A DNA stretch of 64,000 nucleotides from Chrysogorgia sp. JL179-B06 (GCA_035772405.1 JAYKKM010000199.1:558001-622000); one strand, 5' to 3'; shown: positions 21,601 to 33,145, numbered from the stretch's first letter. Numbers and translations are program-made. Notes: a model not told the origin generated them from the letters alone.

Positions 21601-24002
21601 TGCATGCCTTAGATTAATCAGGTTGACCGAAGGAACTTCCTCAGGCATTCTAAACGGCAACTGATTACATTGTCTTATGTGATGGCATATTACGAAATGA
21701 GTTATCATCAAGTATTCGTCACTCGGAATCACTAATAGACCACAACGTTTTATTTATCATAGAAAAGTGTTGTCCTACGATAGGCAGTGTTGAAATAGTA
21801 CAAATAGAAAACTCTTGAAGGTGGTCTGACGTTTCGAGCGATGGCCCTTCGTCAGAGAGTGAAAAGTCAAGTAAAGGCCCTTGCCTTTGCTCGAAAAATT
21901 AGTCCTACTAACACTATTTCGCCAGTACACCATGTCACCAACCAGAGTTTAACATAAAGTTGTATGCTGATTTGTATACTTTTGATTTGTATACTTTGCG
22001 ATTTTTGTTGAAAGCGTATAGGCCCGTATAGCTTCCTTTACTGCCGTGTGCGTCCGTGACTTTTCGATCAGTATTGTGTTCGACTTTGGGACTATATATC
22101 TCCAGCTATATACAACATAATGATCATATTGGCTGCTACGTCGTGTACCGGACACAGAATCAGTATTACATCATTGAAATATTTAGTTTAAAAGTAGGGT
22201 TAGTATTCCTTTATTTCAGGGTTTTGACTAGAGTTTTTATTTGGGTTATGGTTCGGGTTTTTGTTCTTAACCTTCATGCATGTATGACGTAGTCTGTATA
22301 TCCATTGTGTGTGCGGTTCACGAAGACGATGCCCTTGTCTGCCCGTGTGATAACAAGCTGTGTGAGATAACAAGCTCTGTGTGCGTGAGGTTTTCGCAAA
22401 TCTGCATGTCCGTATACTCTTGTGGTTTTGTGGCAATTTAATTGAAACATTTTAAATAGTACTTGTAGTCTTGTAACATATGTGATATGAAGAGTCGCTA
22501 TATAATTTAACTGGAAATCTTGAGATCGGGTTATTGCGCTATATATTTGTCAAACTATATATACTGTACGAGTTCGTTTATTGCGAGCTTACTGCAAAAG
22601 TGATGCAAACAACGCGTAATTTTATCACTCAAGATTTCCACCGAGTGTTTGTGTGTACACAGGTCGCGGTTAACGCTGGTGCGGAGAAGACGATCGCATC
22701 GATAACGTGTATAGCTAGGACTACAAAAAACGTTTTCCAATTTCTCAACGTTGGAGCACTACGTTATATTTATTTTCGCTTTGACTTTCTGTGGCTTATT
22801 GAAAGTCAAAGTTGGAAATATATCCGTGGATATACGCGGACCAACGTTTTCAGGCTTGTCTACGCTTTTTGCGTTAGCGTGATCGTGTTGCTCGCATCAA
22901 TAAACAGATCCGTGCTTACACGGTAAAGTAGTACATCGCTTCCGTAGATATCAAGCGTCGAAAGTTCTCATGCGACGCGGATGCCAATTAATCATGAAGT
23001 TAAAGTGAGTTGAATTTTACGTCCTTAAACAACAGACCAAGGGTAGAGAACTTCAGGGTATCCTCTCGCTTTCGCATACACCTTTCTGAGTAATTCTAGT
23101 CACTATAACGTTAATATTTATAAAGTATATACTATTACAATCGAAAGCTTTTTACGTTTTTGCCTTTTGGTGTCAGCGTTGTTGCTGCTAATACTCTCAA
23201 TAACGTCGTGTATAGGACAAGGACAACGTAGTGAATACAGCTCAAGGGACGGAAGACTATTCTTTTGTTTTGGAGAAAATTTATAATGTAAACACACGCA
23301 CGTCGTTCGTGCTTCCTTAAACTTCCCTATTTGATAAACTCTGCAATCACGCACCTTCTGCGCTTTGAACATCTCTCCGAGCGCCTTGACGTCGTGCTTG
23401 CGATGTCGTCCCCTGTCCACGCACAAGTAACACACGGTGATTTTACACTTGACACAGTACATGCTAATGTTCTCGTCTCTGTGATCGCTGCACTTGACAA
23501 CGTCCGGCCTCGCTTTGCCAACACTGGACGGCGACACGAGCACATGCGAAGCCAGAGGTCCTCGCCTCGGGTGATAAGTCCGACAGCACTTTTCGCAATA
23601 TGTTATTTCGCACTGTTCGCACGACACCGTGCCGGGGCCGGCGGGAATCGAGTCGCACATTTCGCAAACTATCTCGGCCGTTCCAAATACACGTCTCACG
23701 AGCTTCGCTAGGATTCGATTTCTCGGGAAAGACTGCGCGTCGCGGGCGCCTATGCAGATGGATTTGCCTGCACAAACTGGACACGAAATCGTCGCTACTT
23801 TTCCTCCCGGCCTTTCCTCTTCGTTGACGTCTCCTGTGTCTTCATGGATGCCGTTCTCGATCGTTCCCTTCCGTGTCGTGACGTCCTCCACGAACGAAAT
23901 CAAATTCTGGACGCAGTTCAAACAAGCGTTGTGCGAACATGGTAGGATGACTGGGTCCCGAAAAGGCTTCTCGCAAAGCGAACAAATCAACTCTCTTTCC
24001 AT
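13995..24002 (-). CDS. TRIM9: TRIM9/TRIM67-type E3 ubiquitin ligase (complete)
   Basis: Exons in transcript order: 24002-23355, 18083-17988, 17899-17666, tentative 17317-17271, 15755-15622, 15520-15242 and 14509-13995 (about 650 residues). RING: C7, C10, C22, H24, C27, C30, C74, C77, with an acidic insert of about 40 residues between the zinc-binding halves, as in TRIM9/67. Two B-boxes follow (CEMCDSIPAGPGTVSCEQC and KCSDHRDENISMYCVKC), then a coiled coil in exons 2-3, an FN3 domain (ILSWKPV to YLGTPA) and a C-terminal PRY/SPRY domain (GFSKGIHYWEITIDKY, SWFRHNN, FYPAVSLNRNVQ). This is the class I RING-B1-B2-CC-COS-FN3-SPRY order. In other animals TRIM9/67 acts in netrin-dependent axon guidance and vesicle trafficking. 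Phases agree throughout, but exon 5 needs a preceding exon ending in phase 2, hence the tentative 47-nt exon. Confidence 0.93.
14510..15241. other. TRIM intron with (CACTG)n minisatellite
   Basis: The intron between the FN3 and SPRY exons. It contains about 23 copies of CACTG at 14835-14951; the open frames on both strands there are artefacts. Confidence 0.85.
15565..15598. repeat. (TA)n in TRIM intron
   Basis: A short TA dinucleotide run just 3' (minus strand) of TRIM exon 5. Confidence 0.85.
15885..16445. mobile_element. Large foldback element with arms of about 205 bp
   Basis: The left arm starts CATGCGGCTAAATGCAGG (about 15926) and the right arm ends CCTGCATTTAGCCGCATG (about 16442). 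The arms are nearly identical over about 205 bp, with a spacer of about 95 bp. It is preceded by three tandem copies of AACATGCAGGCT (15885-15925). It lies in a TRIM intron and has no ORF. Confidence 0.8.
16600..16912. repeat. Cluster of TTTCACATATGAAA-type short palindromes
   Basis: Dozens of overlapping short palindromes (TTTCATATGTGAAA, TTTCACATGTGAAA) fill this AT-rich stretch. It is self-complementary at many registers and probably a decayed multi-palindrome MITE. Confidence 0.6.
17271..17317 (-). CDS. Tentative 47-nt TRIM exon
   Basis: On the minus strand an acceptor TTTATCAG precedes an open 47 nt read YITRSARDYNKPESI plus two bases (phase 2). This is exactly the phase needed to join exon 3 (phase 0) to exon 5 (one leftover base). 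The donor (AA|GTGTAC) is weak and the residues do not clearly match TRIM9, so it is only a candidate. Confidence 0.35.
18120..18215 (-). repeat. SINE family A, internally deleted copy
   Basis: The complement of the SINE body (GTCAAGCTCAAATCCTC) and of the A box (CTCTAGCCATTGAGTTACCG) are present. The B-box segment is lost. It lies in TRIM intron 1. Confidence 0.6.
18521..18560 (+). ncRNA. Hammerhead-like core, possibly degenerate
   Basis: CTGATGA (18527-18533), a perfect 5-bp stem GCTCT-GAC-AGAGC (18534-18546), then GAAAC (18547-18551) and AGTC. Stem III would be minimal (ACAGT). Stem I is poor: GGCATG pairs with the downstream CAAAAC at only two positions. The core is canonical, but self-cleavage of this copy is doubtful. 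Confidence 0.45.
18640..18772 (-). mobile_element. hAT-like repeat remnant (GGGGGAGCATGCCCC module)
   Basis: GTCAGAATGCAGGAAATGCC followed by the hairpin GGGGGAGCATGCCCC. The same module appears near 24895, 26515, 45660 and 55870, in one case (26448-26966) inside a hAT element with an 8-bp duplication. Confidence 0.5.
18800..18890 (+). repeat. SINE family A, 5'-truncated copy
   Basis: The B box ACAGGTTCGATTCCTCTCTG is followed by the body GAGCTTGACGATCGGATATG. The A-box half is missing. Confidence 0.65.
19100..20480. mobile_element. Composite inverted-repeat block with PLE-tail motifs and SINE family C
   Basis: The outer arms are inverted: GAAAGCAAAGATACAG...TGTACTTTCATTAACATT (about 19290) and AATGTTAATGAAAGTACAG...ATCTTTGCTTTCC (about 20345), continuing through TAAAACACAATA on both sides. 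Inside are several hairpins of the form TCTGACGAAGGGC...CTCGAAACGT (19160-19200, 19770-19830, 20025-20075). At 19430-19605 lies a segment shared with 20640-20845. The open frame 19687-19893 lies in this block and is not a gene. Confidence 0.65.
20640..20845 (+). repeat. Dispersed repeat, likely tRNA-derived SINE family C
   Basis: A B-box-like GGTTCAAATCC heads a body with GTGCTGCCTTTGCAATAATATC, GGTAAGACGTACGGGTCTTC and AAGAGTGATAAATC. A second copy of the body is at 19430-19605. Confidence 0.6.
21195..21370 (+). repeat. Dispersed repeat Q, copy 1
   Basis: Matches 62030-62215 in reverse complement (shared GACAAATAACTTTCATTGAA and CGCGCGCAATCAGAACAAAA). The open frame 20920-21315 overlaps it and is therefore not accepted as a gene. 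Confidence 0.65.
21370..21585 (+). repeat. PLE-tail repeat with GAAACGTCGTCC motif
   Basis: The hairpin GGACACATCGTCC-GAAACGTC (21480-21500) is followed by CGTCCATGAATATA. Outer inverted copies of GAACTTCAATGTGTCGAAAA lie at about 21381 and 21530. This is the same arrangement as at 3210-3686 but without the inserted MITE. Confidence 0.6.
22200..23110. other. Intergenic, no gene recognised
   Basis: An open frame at 22534-22926 has no recognisable motif and spans a hairpin (CTTTGACTTTC/GAAAGTCAAAG near 22785-22810). It is not supported as a gene. Confidence 0.4.
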
Positions 24003-24300
24003 AGTTGTCGCTATTCCCTTCTCTTGCCCATAGTGTACGTTAAAATCACATTAAAGTTTATCGTGTACGGCAATGTGGACTGACTAGCCCTGCGCGTAAA
24101 ACGGCGATGCTATCGTTTCGACGATTCATCGGTCGCGATTGGCTGGTTTGCGGATAACTTTGGTGTCTTTGTCCAATCAGGTGCCGTGACCTAATCATAC
24201 CGCGGGTGTTTTCTTTTCGCTCTCATGAACTGCATAACGCTTAATTGGTTTCCGTCGAGGCATAACGAACGCATATATGTTGTATATATATATATATATA

Positions 24301-25142
24301 TAAAATGAAAATTAATTTTGTCTATTGGAATGAACTCTTTAAAATAAGAGACAATGTTGTTTAACACACTGGCTTCTATATCTCTCTCCGGTTTTGGAGA
24401 TATTCAGATTTGAAACTAGATATGCAAAAAGATGTGAAAAATGTTGTGTCGAGGTTTTTACGTCATTGATTATCTCATTTGCAGATCTTTCAAATCTGAA
24501 TATCTCCAGAACGGAGTGAGATATAGAAGTGTGTTAAACGACATTTTCATCCTAAGGCGTCCATTTTCCAGAATGAGCAGTTCTAAATATAAAATGGGCA
24601 GTTCTAAATATAAAATGGGCAGTTCTAAATTATAAAATGGGCATGAGTTCTAAAATTGAGTTTTAATAATAATACTTTATTTACTGAGGGTAACATTAAA
24701 ACAGGCACAGAACTGATAGGTCTGTGACCCTCTTGAGTCGTCGTGGCATCATTTACTCCCTTATATACAGCATATCTACTATTACACTACTATAACGCCA
24801 GTGTCGGGTTTGCAGTACCTACTCTAAATCTTTTTTTAAAAAAGATAAAATGTTGCATTGAAGACATGTTTTAAAATTTTGCTCAAAGGTGCTGTCAGAA
24901 TGCGGGAAATTCCATTTCACTTCAGAGACCCAAATATGCAACAAGTTTGAAAAAGGGCAGTTCTACATTTTTCTTAGGATAACCCCTGGATTGCGTAGGT
25001 TATAATTGTGACATTGTGAACGCATAGGAGGTAACAAATGGTTTAATTGCGAATTTGATTGTTTAATTTGGTGGAGAACTTTAAAGAGTTTTACTTTAAA
25101 GAGTTCATTGCAATAAGACAAAGTTAATTTTCATTTCATATA
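24301..25142. mobile_element. Foldback-ended element of about 840 bp with nested insertions
   Basis: The outer ends are inverted (AAAATGAAAATTAATTTTGTC at about 24302, and its complement near 25120-25140). The left half is a foldback (24318-24545) with arms ending TCTGAATATCTCCAGAACG, related to 5040-5160. Next come three copies of CAGTTCTAAATATAAAATGG (24590-24640) and what looks like the complement of a LINE 3' end (TTTTAATAATAATACTTTATTTACTG at 24660). Confidence 0.55.
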
Positions 25143-25184
25143 AACTTTGAACAAAAATTCTAATAATACGTTTGGTGCACAATC

Positions 25185-25527
25185 CCATGCATATCTTTGG
25201 GATTATCAGTGCCGGCACTATAAGTGCCGGCTCATTCAACTTAATATTCTACCTCTCTCCTATTTTCTTGAATACCTTGATCTCCTTTTTCTCTTCCGTT
25301 GTATAAATGGCGAAATACGTCTTGACATATCAGAATTTGTGCAGTTTTCACACTCTAAGACACGTTGTGGATCCTCCGGGGTGGATCTTCGCCTTAATTC
25401 TGCTCGCACATCTACATTCCGTGAATCATTTTTTGTCCGTATCTGTCCTCTGTGGAACGCGCTACCTCTTGCTATTCGTACCTCGAGTACATCAGTCTTC
25501 AAGATTCGTCTGAAAACTTTACTTTAA
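25185..25527 (+). pseudogene. LINE 3' fragment (RT C-terminal region)
   Basis: A frame reading LPLSYFLEYLDLLFLFRCING, then CPLWNALPLAIRTS and FKIRLKTLL to a TAA is the extreme C terminus of an L2/CR1-type ORF. It parallels residues near the end of the LINE at 52197-55295 (RLWNALPTNIRTS, FKSRLKTHL). No catalytic region is present. Confidence 0.75.
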
Positions 25528-26249
25528 GAAGTTCGCCTTCAGTCCATCTTTGACTAGGAAAATATCCGTTCATGGCGCATTATTTGTCCTATCTGCAGAA
25601 GCCCAAATGTGGCTTCCGCCTGTAGTTGCTAATTTTAACAACTACTATTAGATATTTGTACATTAATATTAGTTCGTACTTTATGTTTGTAAGTTTTTTG
25701 TATTTATAATTTGTATTTTTATTTGGAGACAAGTCTTTATCTCAAATCACTATTATTTAGGCCACCATTACTAAGAACGTGTTCCAAGTGAGCCCGCAAT
25801 TTCAAAAGGTAATATTGTTTGTGACGTCAGATTCTCAATGCTACGCCTGAATTTCAGTCGAGGTTACTTGTTTTCTTGTTTTCTTCGAGAAGTAGATGAA
25901 ATGTTCAGCCTTTCAGACGAAGAATTTGAAAAAACGACCTTGATTTACTTGAAGAATTAGCCATGCGGAGTCTTACGTCACTTCGTTACGCTGGAACAAC
26001 TCCAGATTCGAATAACAAAACGGTTTCGACCGAGTAATATTTAGCAGCTCTGCTTTATAAATACGTAAAATATCGATATCGAGTTTTAAATTATTTGAAT
26101 TTTAAAATTTGAACAATTGTAATTGCGTGTTGCAAAACCCTTAGGGGAACAATAAAGTTTATTATTATTATAAAAACGACAACATCTAAGAAAAACATCG
26201 CAAAACTCCAAATGGTGCATGGATACCTTTGCAGCACGCATTATCATCT

Positions 26250-27160
26250 TTAACTCTTTCCTGTCCGGCCTCGTGAATCGAGAAACACGGCACACGGTAA
26301 CGCAAGATTGAAAATTGGAAATCGACAAGCGCCAGGCACACGAGATCCACTCACACGCCAAGTTTTATTTCATTTGATAAACAACTCTGCGATTGGTGGC
26401 ATTTTGAATTTTAATTTGAATGCTATGCGGTCGTGCAAGATGGATTTCAGGGGTGGCGCAGGAATTCCCCGACGCAGGGGCTAAGGTCCCCGACAGGGTG
26501 GTCCGAGAGCATGCTCCCCCAGGGAATTTTTTATTTTCTAAGCCTCTGAAACGCTATTTCTTGCATTTTGGGGCAGTTTTAACAAAAAAAATTTAAAATA
26601 AAAACAGTGAAAATCATGATTTATAGTCAGTATTTCCTTACTGTATACGAAACTAACTCTAACAATAATATTCACGCAAAAACTAGATAACAGTGAGCGC
26701 GCGAAACAACACAGAGGTGATAGATTAATTTGTGCCAGATATGAAAGTTGATTACCTTTGACGTTGTTCAGCGAGACGTTTGTTAATGCGTAAAACAATT
26801 TACGATTCTAAGAAAACAAAAGACGAACTTTTTTTTCTTCTTTTTTCCTTCTTTTTTTCTTCCAGCTCGTTCCCCGACGAATTGTTAATTTTTCCCCGAC
26901 AGGGGGGCTAAGGTTCCCCGACGGAGGGGCTGTAGCCCCCCTGTATCCCCTCTGGCGCCACCCCTGATGGGTTTCTCTAGAAAAATGAAATTTTCAACCT
27001 CATTTATGATAATTAATGTTAATTTATATTAACATAATGTGTCTTGTTCGAGAAATTTAAAAGCATTGGTAAAAGCCGGTGATTAGGCTTTTATAAAATG
27101 TATAGCTTTTGCAACAGTTATGGTTATTTCCAGAGATATCAATAGAACAAAGAGGTGGAA
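26250..27160 (-). repeat. Dispersed repeat P, copy 2, split by a hAT element
   Basis: Reverse-complement counterpart of 5163-5640, interrupted at 26448-26966. The two halves rejoin at CAAGATGG...TTCTCTAGAAAAATG, the same order as the uninterrupted copy. Confidence 0.7.
26448..26966. mobile_element. Non-autonomous hAT element with 8-bp target duplication
   Basis: Terminal inverted repeats CAGGGGTGGCGCAGG and CTGGCGCCACCCCTG. Flanks are ATGGATTT (26440-26447) and ATGGGTTT (26967-26974), a 7/8 duplication. The CAGGGGTG start and 8-bp duplication are hAT hallmarks. It has no transposase ORF. Confidence 0.85.
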
Positions 27161-27715
27161 AGAGTCAAGGCAGCATGGCTGGTTATCGTGGTTAATCATA
27201 TGTTGCACCTTAGAGACACCGTAATGTGTTTCTTGAATGTATCAGAGGTATATCTACCCATAAGGACACAGTTGCATAATCGCAACACTAGACACAATGG
27301 AGACCGGATATATACCTTTGTGTAGAAGCATAGAACTGCCACAAAGCAACACTCTTTACTTATATAGAGCTTCCACAATATGGAACAGTTACAGCAGTTT
27401 CACTTTGGAACGTTTAAATACGAGTTAAAATGTATCTTATAGTTAAAGAAATTTTTAAAATTTAAAAAAAAAAATACAAATCAAATATACTCTAAAAACA
27501 TTGGCTATAAACCTGGTTGTAATATCTGAGGTTTCACCAATGTTTTAAAGCAGGATATACCAGTATGTATAAACATGAATCGTGTTTGCTCAAACCATAT
27601 ATATGATGTTTTCATGATATTTGTCCATAAATTTAAAACGAAAGCATGGAATATATTGTCCAAAGAAAGAAACACTTTACACTTAAGGTTTGTTGTGGGG
27701 ACATTTCCCCTGTTG

Positions 27716-27866
27716 AGGACACACGAGGATATTTTAATTTTGTCGCAGTGGTTTATTAAAATTTTGTCCCCGTGACAAGATTTCGCATGGTGCATACGAC
27801 GGGATTTGTCCCTGCAACATGTCCCCGCGAGACACGTCCCCGCGATTTGTCGCCTCGTGTGTCCCA
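27716..27866. mobile_element. Small MITE with ACACACGAGG termini
   Basis: ACACACGAGG at about 27719 and CCTCGTGTGT at about 27853 are inverted. The interior repeats GTCCCCG several times. Confidence 0.6.
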
Positions 27867-28340
27867 ACGACTTTATGACTATGTGTAACCACGAGCAGCC
27901 CATGTGTTCATAGAGTGATTTCATTAATTCCTAACATCTTTGAATTATCAATGTATAATTATAGATTTTTAGATGTGCAGATTTTTTGGTAATACCATAA
28001 ACTGTCGAGCGCTTTGGGCCTTGATTTAATACATATTAAGCGAGCTGATCCGGTATATAAAAAATACAATGGGGTTATTTGGAAACGAGCCAAACCGTTT
28101 GCCGGCAGTCAGCCCGGTAGCTTATAAAGCGGCCGGCTGGCCCGGCAACCGAGATGAGATATATAATTAACGAGCATGCATCACGTATTATACCAACGCC
28201 AGCCCGATAAGTGGGCCAGCTCGTCTCATATAATAGAGAGCTTTAATGTTGAGCAAGTCGTGTTCTAGAACCATGCCGTGTTATTTCAATATAATTCCTA
28301 ATGCCAAACAAAGAAAATGATGAATAATTGAAAATCCTAA

Positions 28341-28566
28341 AGCCTGCAGGTTCACACGAGAGCATAATCATAAGGACAAGACAAAAGCAAAACAAAGGAA
28401 TGAAGTCAAGCCTGCGACATAAATATGGACATAATCATAAATCACGATAAGAAGCATAAGGCAAGAGCAAAAAAAAGAGGAAACAAAGAAAAATTCTCGT
28501 TGTTTTGTCTGTGTGCGTCCTTTGTTTTCGTTGCTTATGCTTATGTCGGTCGTGTGAACCAGCCGT
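28341..28566. mobile_element. MITE with GGTTCACACGA termini
   Basis: GCAGGTTCACACGAGAGCAT on the left and GTCGTGTGAACCAGCCG on the right are inverted, with CATAAGGA/CTTATGC sub-terminal pairs. It has no ORF. Confidence 0.6.
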
Positions 28567-28575
28567 AAAAGTAAA

Positions 28576-28845
<270 letters not shown>

Positions 28846-29360
28846 TATACATATTATGTATATGTAATATGTAATATTTACAATGTTTTATAGCCGGTAC
28901 AGCCCGCACTGCATGGTTTGTAAATTGTCTTCTAAACAGAATAATTTCATACGTTCATTGGCGTATTATAATTAACGTTATTAATTTAACGGAGAAATTG
29001 AGAGCGAGAGCTATGTCAGATATATATATATATATTATTTGGCAAACTTTATTTCATATGTCGTGTACGAACACGTGCCTTTCGAGTCCCAAGATTTTTG
29101 GAAACTTTCTTCGCTCATCACACGAGGCGGGAGATGCCTTTTATACGATTTCAAAGATTTTTTAATATACTGCACGTACTGCGATTAAAAATCGTTTTGC
29201 GATATTTTTTCATAAAATCAAACTATACAACACCAAATAGCTTCTTGCCACAAATTAATGGTGACAATCCATTTGCCTTAAATTTGTTATTTTTCAATAG
29301 TAAATGAACGTAGTTATTTGGAACTAGATTCTATGAAGAAGAAAAATCGGGACCGAATAA

Positions 29361-29745
29361 GCCAGTTCGTAATATCGACTGCGCATCAAAATGACGTGTT
29401 CTGCGTCGGGATAAAACTTACTTCAATAGCACTTTCTACAAATGATGTCAGTATCCATGCTTGTCCGAAAGAAATAGCTCATTTGCAATAATTTGTGAGT
29501 CAAATTTGGTTTGTTTGTTCGCATTTTGAGCTATTAATAGCAACCAGACACAGTGCTATTCATAACATCAGGCTAACACCACAATAGACATTTGCATTTC
29601 TATTTACAATGACTTGCAAATTCGTTATACTGAATTCCCAAGCCTGGTGTTATGAATTGAACTAAGTTTTATCCCGACACAAAACGCGTCATTTTGATGC
29701 GCAGTCGACATTAAAGTGAAACTGGTAATTTACGAACTGGTAAGC
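29361..29745. mobile_element. MITE with CAGTTCGTAA termini
   Basis: CAGTTCGTAATATCGACTGCG with CATCAAAATGACG on the left is inverted on the right (CGTCATTTTGATGCGCAGTCG, then TTTACGAACTG). Arms are about 75 bp, with one arm carrying an extra segment of about 18 bp. Confidence 0.65.
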
Positions 29746-30169
29746 TTACAGAAGCTTCTCTCTCTTGATCTTTGGAGGCGAGACAGATGGAATATAATGC
29801 TGACTCGCCGCAGCGAGCTATATAAGCAAGTTATTGCGGCATAAGAGACTTTAGGCCCATCATTAAGTTCTTGAGAGACTTTAGGCCCACTAGATCTACA
29901 CGCTACGATTTCCTCCGGCGCTTACGCCATTGTCATCCTGGTGTATGTAAATGACTCCCAAGAGCTGTAAGCTGTAAGCGTTTTGCCTTAGCAACATTTC
30001 TCAGACAATTACATACGCCAGAATTACGAATGACAATCGTATGAAAAAACGTATTGTGCATGACTTTAGATTCACTATGGATTTTCATCAGACTGTGACA
30101 GGCAGGTACTTCATGTATGCCTAAAGCTAGTTACTTCATGTTAGCGTGTTAATCCTAACCAAAGTTTTG

Positions 30170-30750
30170 TGTCGAGACACAAAAATCGGCATACATGAAG
30201 TCATAGCTTCCACTTGCCAGGAAATTTCCTGGCAAAAGGAAATATTGGGCTCTGGCAGGAAAAATGGCAGGAAATCCTTTTTGGAAGGAAATTGGCAGGA
30301 AATATAATGAATTGCCAGGATAATGGCAGGAAATTCTGAGATTCCAACCATTGGGGCTTTAAAATAGTCTATGTGTGGCGTAGTAACTAGTAAAATGTTA
30401 ATATACAAGAAAGCTACCTATCATAGAGTTTTCAAACGCTGGCAATTTGATTTGGGCCTTCAATTGGCGGCGTTTTCGCCTTCGCAAATCGCATCAACTT
30501 CGGAAATCGCTCGGTGTGATTCGGAAATTGCTCGGGAATCGCTCGCAGGCTCAACTCAAATGGGCAGCGGTTGAAAAAAATAATTTGTTAAAAAAAATAA
30601 CAAATGTTCGAAAACGACGAAAATCTCAAAAATAAAGACACTGTTTGCTGAGATTTTTAAGTCATATTTTAATAGGAAATGCCAGGAAATTTGCCAGGAA
30701 ATTTTGCAATTTCTGGCAGGAAATATTGCAATAAATAAGGATGAAAACAG
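30170..30750. repeat. Region rich in GGCAGGAAAT repeats
   Basis: The word GGCAGGAAAT or GCCAGGAAAT recurs about ten times in two clusters (30215-30335 and 30680-30725). It looks like a decayed minisatellite. No gene seen. Confidence 0.5.
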
Positions 30751-31169
30751 GAAATCCAGTTTTATGAAAGTGGAAGCACTCAGAAGTAGTCCCCCTGTGA
30801 CAAGTGTTCATGATTTCTGCTGTGACGAAGGCTCGGAGATCTTTTTTTCTCCAAGTTCTTCGGTTTTTCTCCCTCCGTAACAATTTTAGCTTAATAGATC
30901 TTAGCCGTCGAACGCTTCTAACATGAGCCCCTCATGGCTCGGACGATTGGGCAACCACTTCCTGCGGGTATTGACGTCGATCCTTCAAATTAAGATGTAG
31001 TATTTAGTACTATTTCGTATAAAGCCTCGATCATCCGTATATACAAACCTTAATGATTTTTTGTGTGAAATAATATTTCACATACACAGACCGACTATCA
31101 TCTTTGCCATACTTTTGAGTTTTGACTGTCAAGCATTTGCAGCCGGTAAGGATTTATGGTGAAGCTAAG

Positions 31170-31320
31170 GACTGAAAATTTCGAGTGTTGGAATATATAC
31201 ATTTTAAGACTAAATCTAGATCAGTTGGGGAAAATACAACTCACGGCCTTCAGGCTGGAATTGAACCCCCGCGACCCTACGATGCTAGTGCAGACTGCAG
31301 AGTCTGACCTGCACTACATA
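31170..31320 (-). repeat. tRNA-derived SINE family B
   Basis: The complement carries a B-box-like GGGTTCAATTCCAGCC. The body, containing AATATATACATTTTAAGAC, is shared with 38080-38195 in the other orientation. Confidence 0.6.
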
Positions 31321-31369
31321 TGAGATAATTTGGTCTTAATATTAATTTCGCTCATAAAAGATAATTTAA

Positions 31370-33145
31370 GGTTACAGAATACCCTAGAATGGTAATTTTT
31401 TTTGAAAATGGTGTTTGATATGTTTGTAAAGGTTACCATTAGATCTATCAGCTGCAAAAATTTGAATTGAAAATATTGAAAATTGAGCGAGTTATCGTGT
31501 TAAAACGGTTTACGGTTATTATCCGTGGCGGGAAAGTCAACTATTAATTAACAGGATGAATGACAGCTAACTTGTATCAAATTACGAAAGAAATTGGAAA
31601 AATAAACACAACTTCAAGTCGTCTCTCTAGCTCTATGTCTGACAGTAAACGGAATAAAAATCCATTCTGTGGTAGTCGTAAAAAACGGGCCAGACACAAG
31701 AAAGCTGACAAAGACGTCTTTTTGGATGAAAAAAGGAACATTTATCTGCCAGCGACAAGGGTTCATACTTTGAACAAGAGACACAATGGCCAGACGTGAT
31801 TACGAACAGCGATAAACGTTCTCAAAGGTCTTCTAGAAGCGAGCAGAAACTGAAGACTAGTATGGAAAGTTTCCAGAAGCGAAAAGCGGCATTACTGGTC
31901 AGAATCACAATCTGAATCAGATGATTTTGATTCGGATTTTAACTCAAGTGAAAATGAGGATGACAGTTCTGCTTGTTACCAACCACCCGTTGGCAATTAT
32001 ATTGTTAGTCCAGAATGTTTGGAATTAATGCTAAAAAACTCTGCAGTGTGTAAGGAGTGCCAGCTTCCACTAAAAATACTTGAAAAAATGAATTCGAGAC
32101 AAGGTTCAGGAGCGAAATGGATTTTCTCTTGCTCAAGTAAGACCTGTATTTCGCACCAAACATGTTTTCCTGAACCGATTTCGAAAAGAACAGGCCAGAA
32201 ATACGACGTGAATTTCGGTGAATACATCCTCTGTTGTTGCTTTCAGAGCAATAGGAAAAGGCAAAGCCGCAGCAGAAAAATGTCTTAGCATGATGGATAT
32301 TTCTTCTCCCGTTTACACTTGAAGTAAACATACCAAAAACATTAGAAATGCCATCAAGGTGTAGAATCTGACTCACTGGCATTGCGCTTTTTTTCTTTAG
32401 CCGTCGGCCGTCCGAGTACTTTTCGCGCATCTTGGAACTTTGTAGACAAGGGCTATTTCAGTGTACTTGTATAGTCTTTGTTTTGCAATTGCAACTCACC
32501 CAAAACAAACAATTAATATCGCTGTTGTTCTTATTGGTGCAAAGTAATTCAATTATTAGAGGGGGCGGAGAATTTGCAATAGCTGTTAAAACTGCGCCAA
32601 ACTTTCACGGCTTATTTATTACCACATCAATTTTGAGTCACATAGGGGCACTAAAAGGTGTAACCTGATCGCGCGTTTTAACCGATTCCCACCAAACTCG
32701 CACAGAATGTCAGCGAACAGCTGGGCTACAAAAGTGTGTCGGCGTTTTTTTTTATTGTAAAAACTAACTGAGTTACAGACCTTCATTCGTCAATTGCTTC
32801 TTCCACAACATAGGTCGAGGAATAAAATATCCTAGCTGCTAAACCCCTCCAGTAATAAAAAAACCCCGACACACTTTTTTAGAACAAACATCGAGAAGTG
32901 TAAATATGGTAAATTGAGAGCTTTTTGGTAAAACCAAAGACCAGGTTAAACCGCGGCGCGAAGGTCATATGATTTTAAATTGATGAATATATCTGGAAAA
33001 ATATTGTATTTTTTATTTTTTCCACAATTTGAGAGTGTTCTTCGCATACTTAACTATATTTGGTGCAAATTTGAGACAAATCGGAGACAAATTGCGCGGG
33101 CGGTAACAAATTTCGTGAATGGGCTTGCTAGGGTGTTCTGTAACC
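31370..33145 (+). mobile_element. DNA transposon with TTAA target duplication and Mutator-like domain
   Basis: Terminal inverted repeats of 18 bp (GGTTACAGAATACCCTAG and CTAGGGTGTTCTGTAACC, one mismatch) are flanked by TTAA at 31366-31369 and 33146-33149. The TTAA duplication fits Kolobok or piggyBac; the encoded domain resembles the Mutator-like domain of many cnidarian and insect transposon proteins. The right third (32400-33100) has no clear ORF. Confidence 0.75.
31560..32335 (+). pseudogene. Broken Mutator/Kolobok-like transposase N-terminal domain
   Basis: A frame beginning MTANLYQ stops at 31797-31799. A later frame (31900-32285) has a CKEC and CSSKTC zinc-knuckle-like region, then shifts; the next segment (AFRAIGKGKAAAEKC, 32245-32290) is in another frame and ends at TGA 32337. 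At the shift, a 10-bp unit GTGAATTTCG precedes GTGAAT, so a tandem duplication is the likely cause. It is a defective copy. Confidence 0.7.

Noticed and set aside
22534..22926. 130-residue plus-strand ORF
   Set aside because: No motif, a hairpin inside, and no splice or context support.
23327..24033. Several ORFs overlapping TRIM exon 1 on both strands
   Set aside because: Shadows of the GC-rich RING/B-box exon; only the 23355-24002 frame has the zinc-binding pattern.
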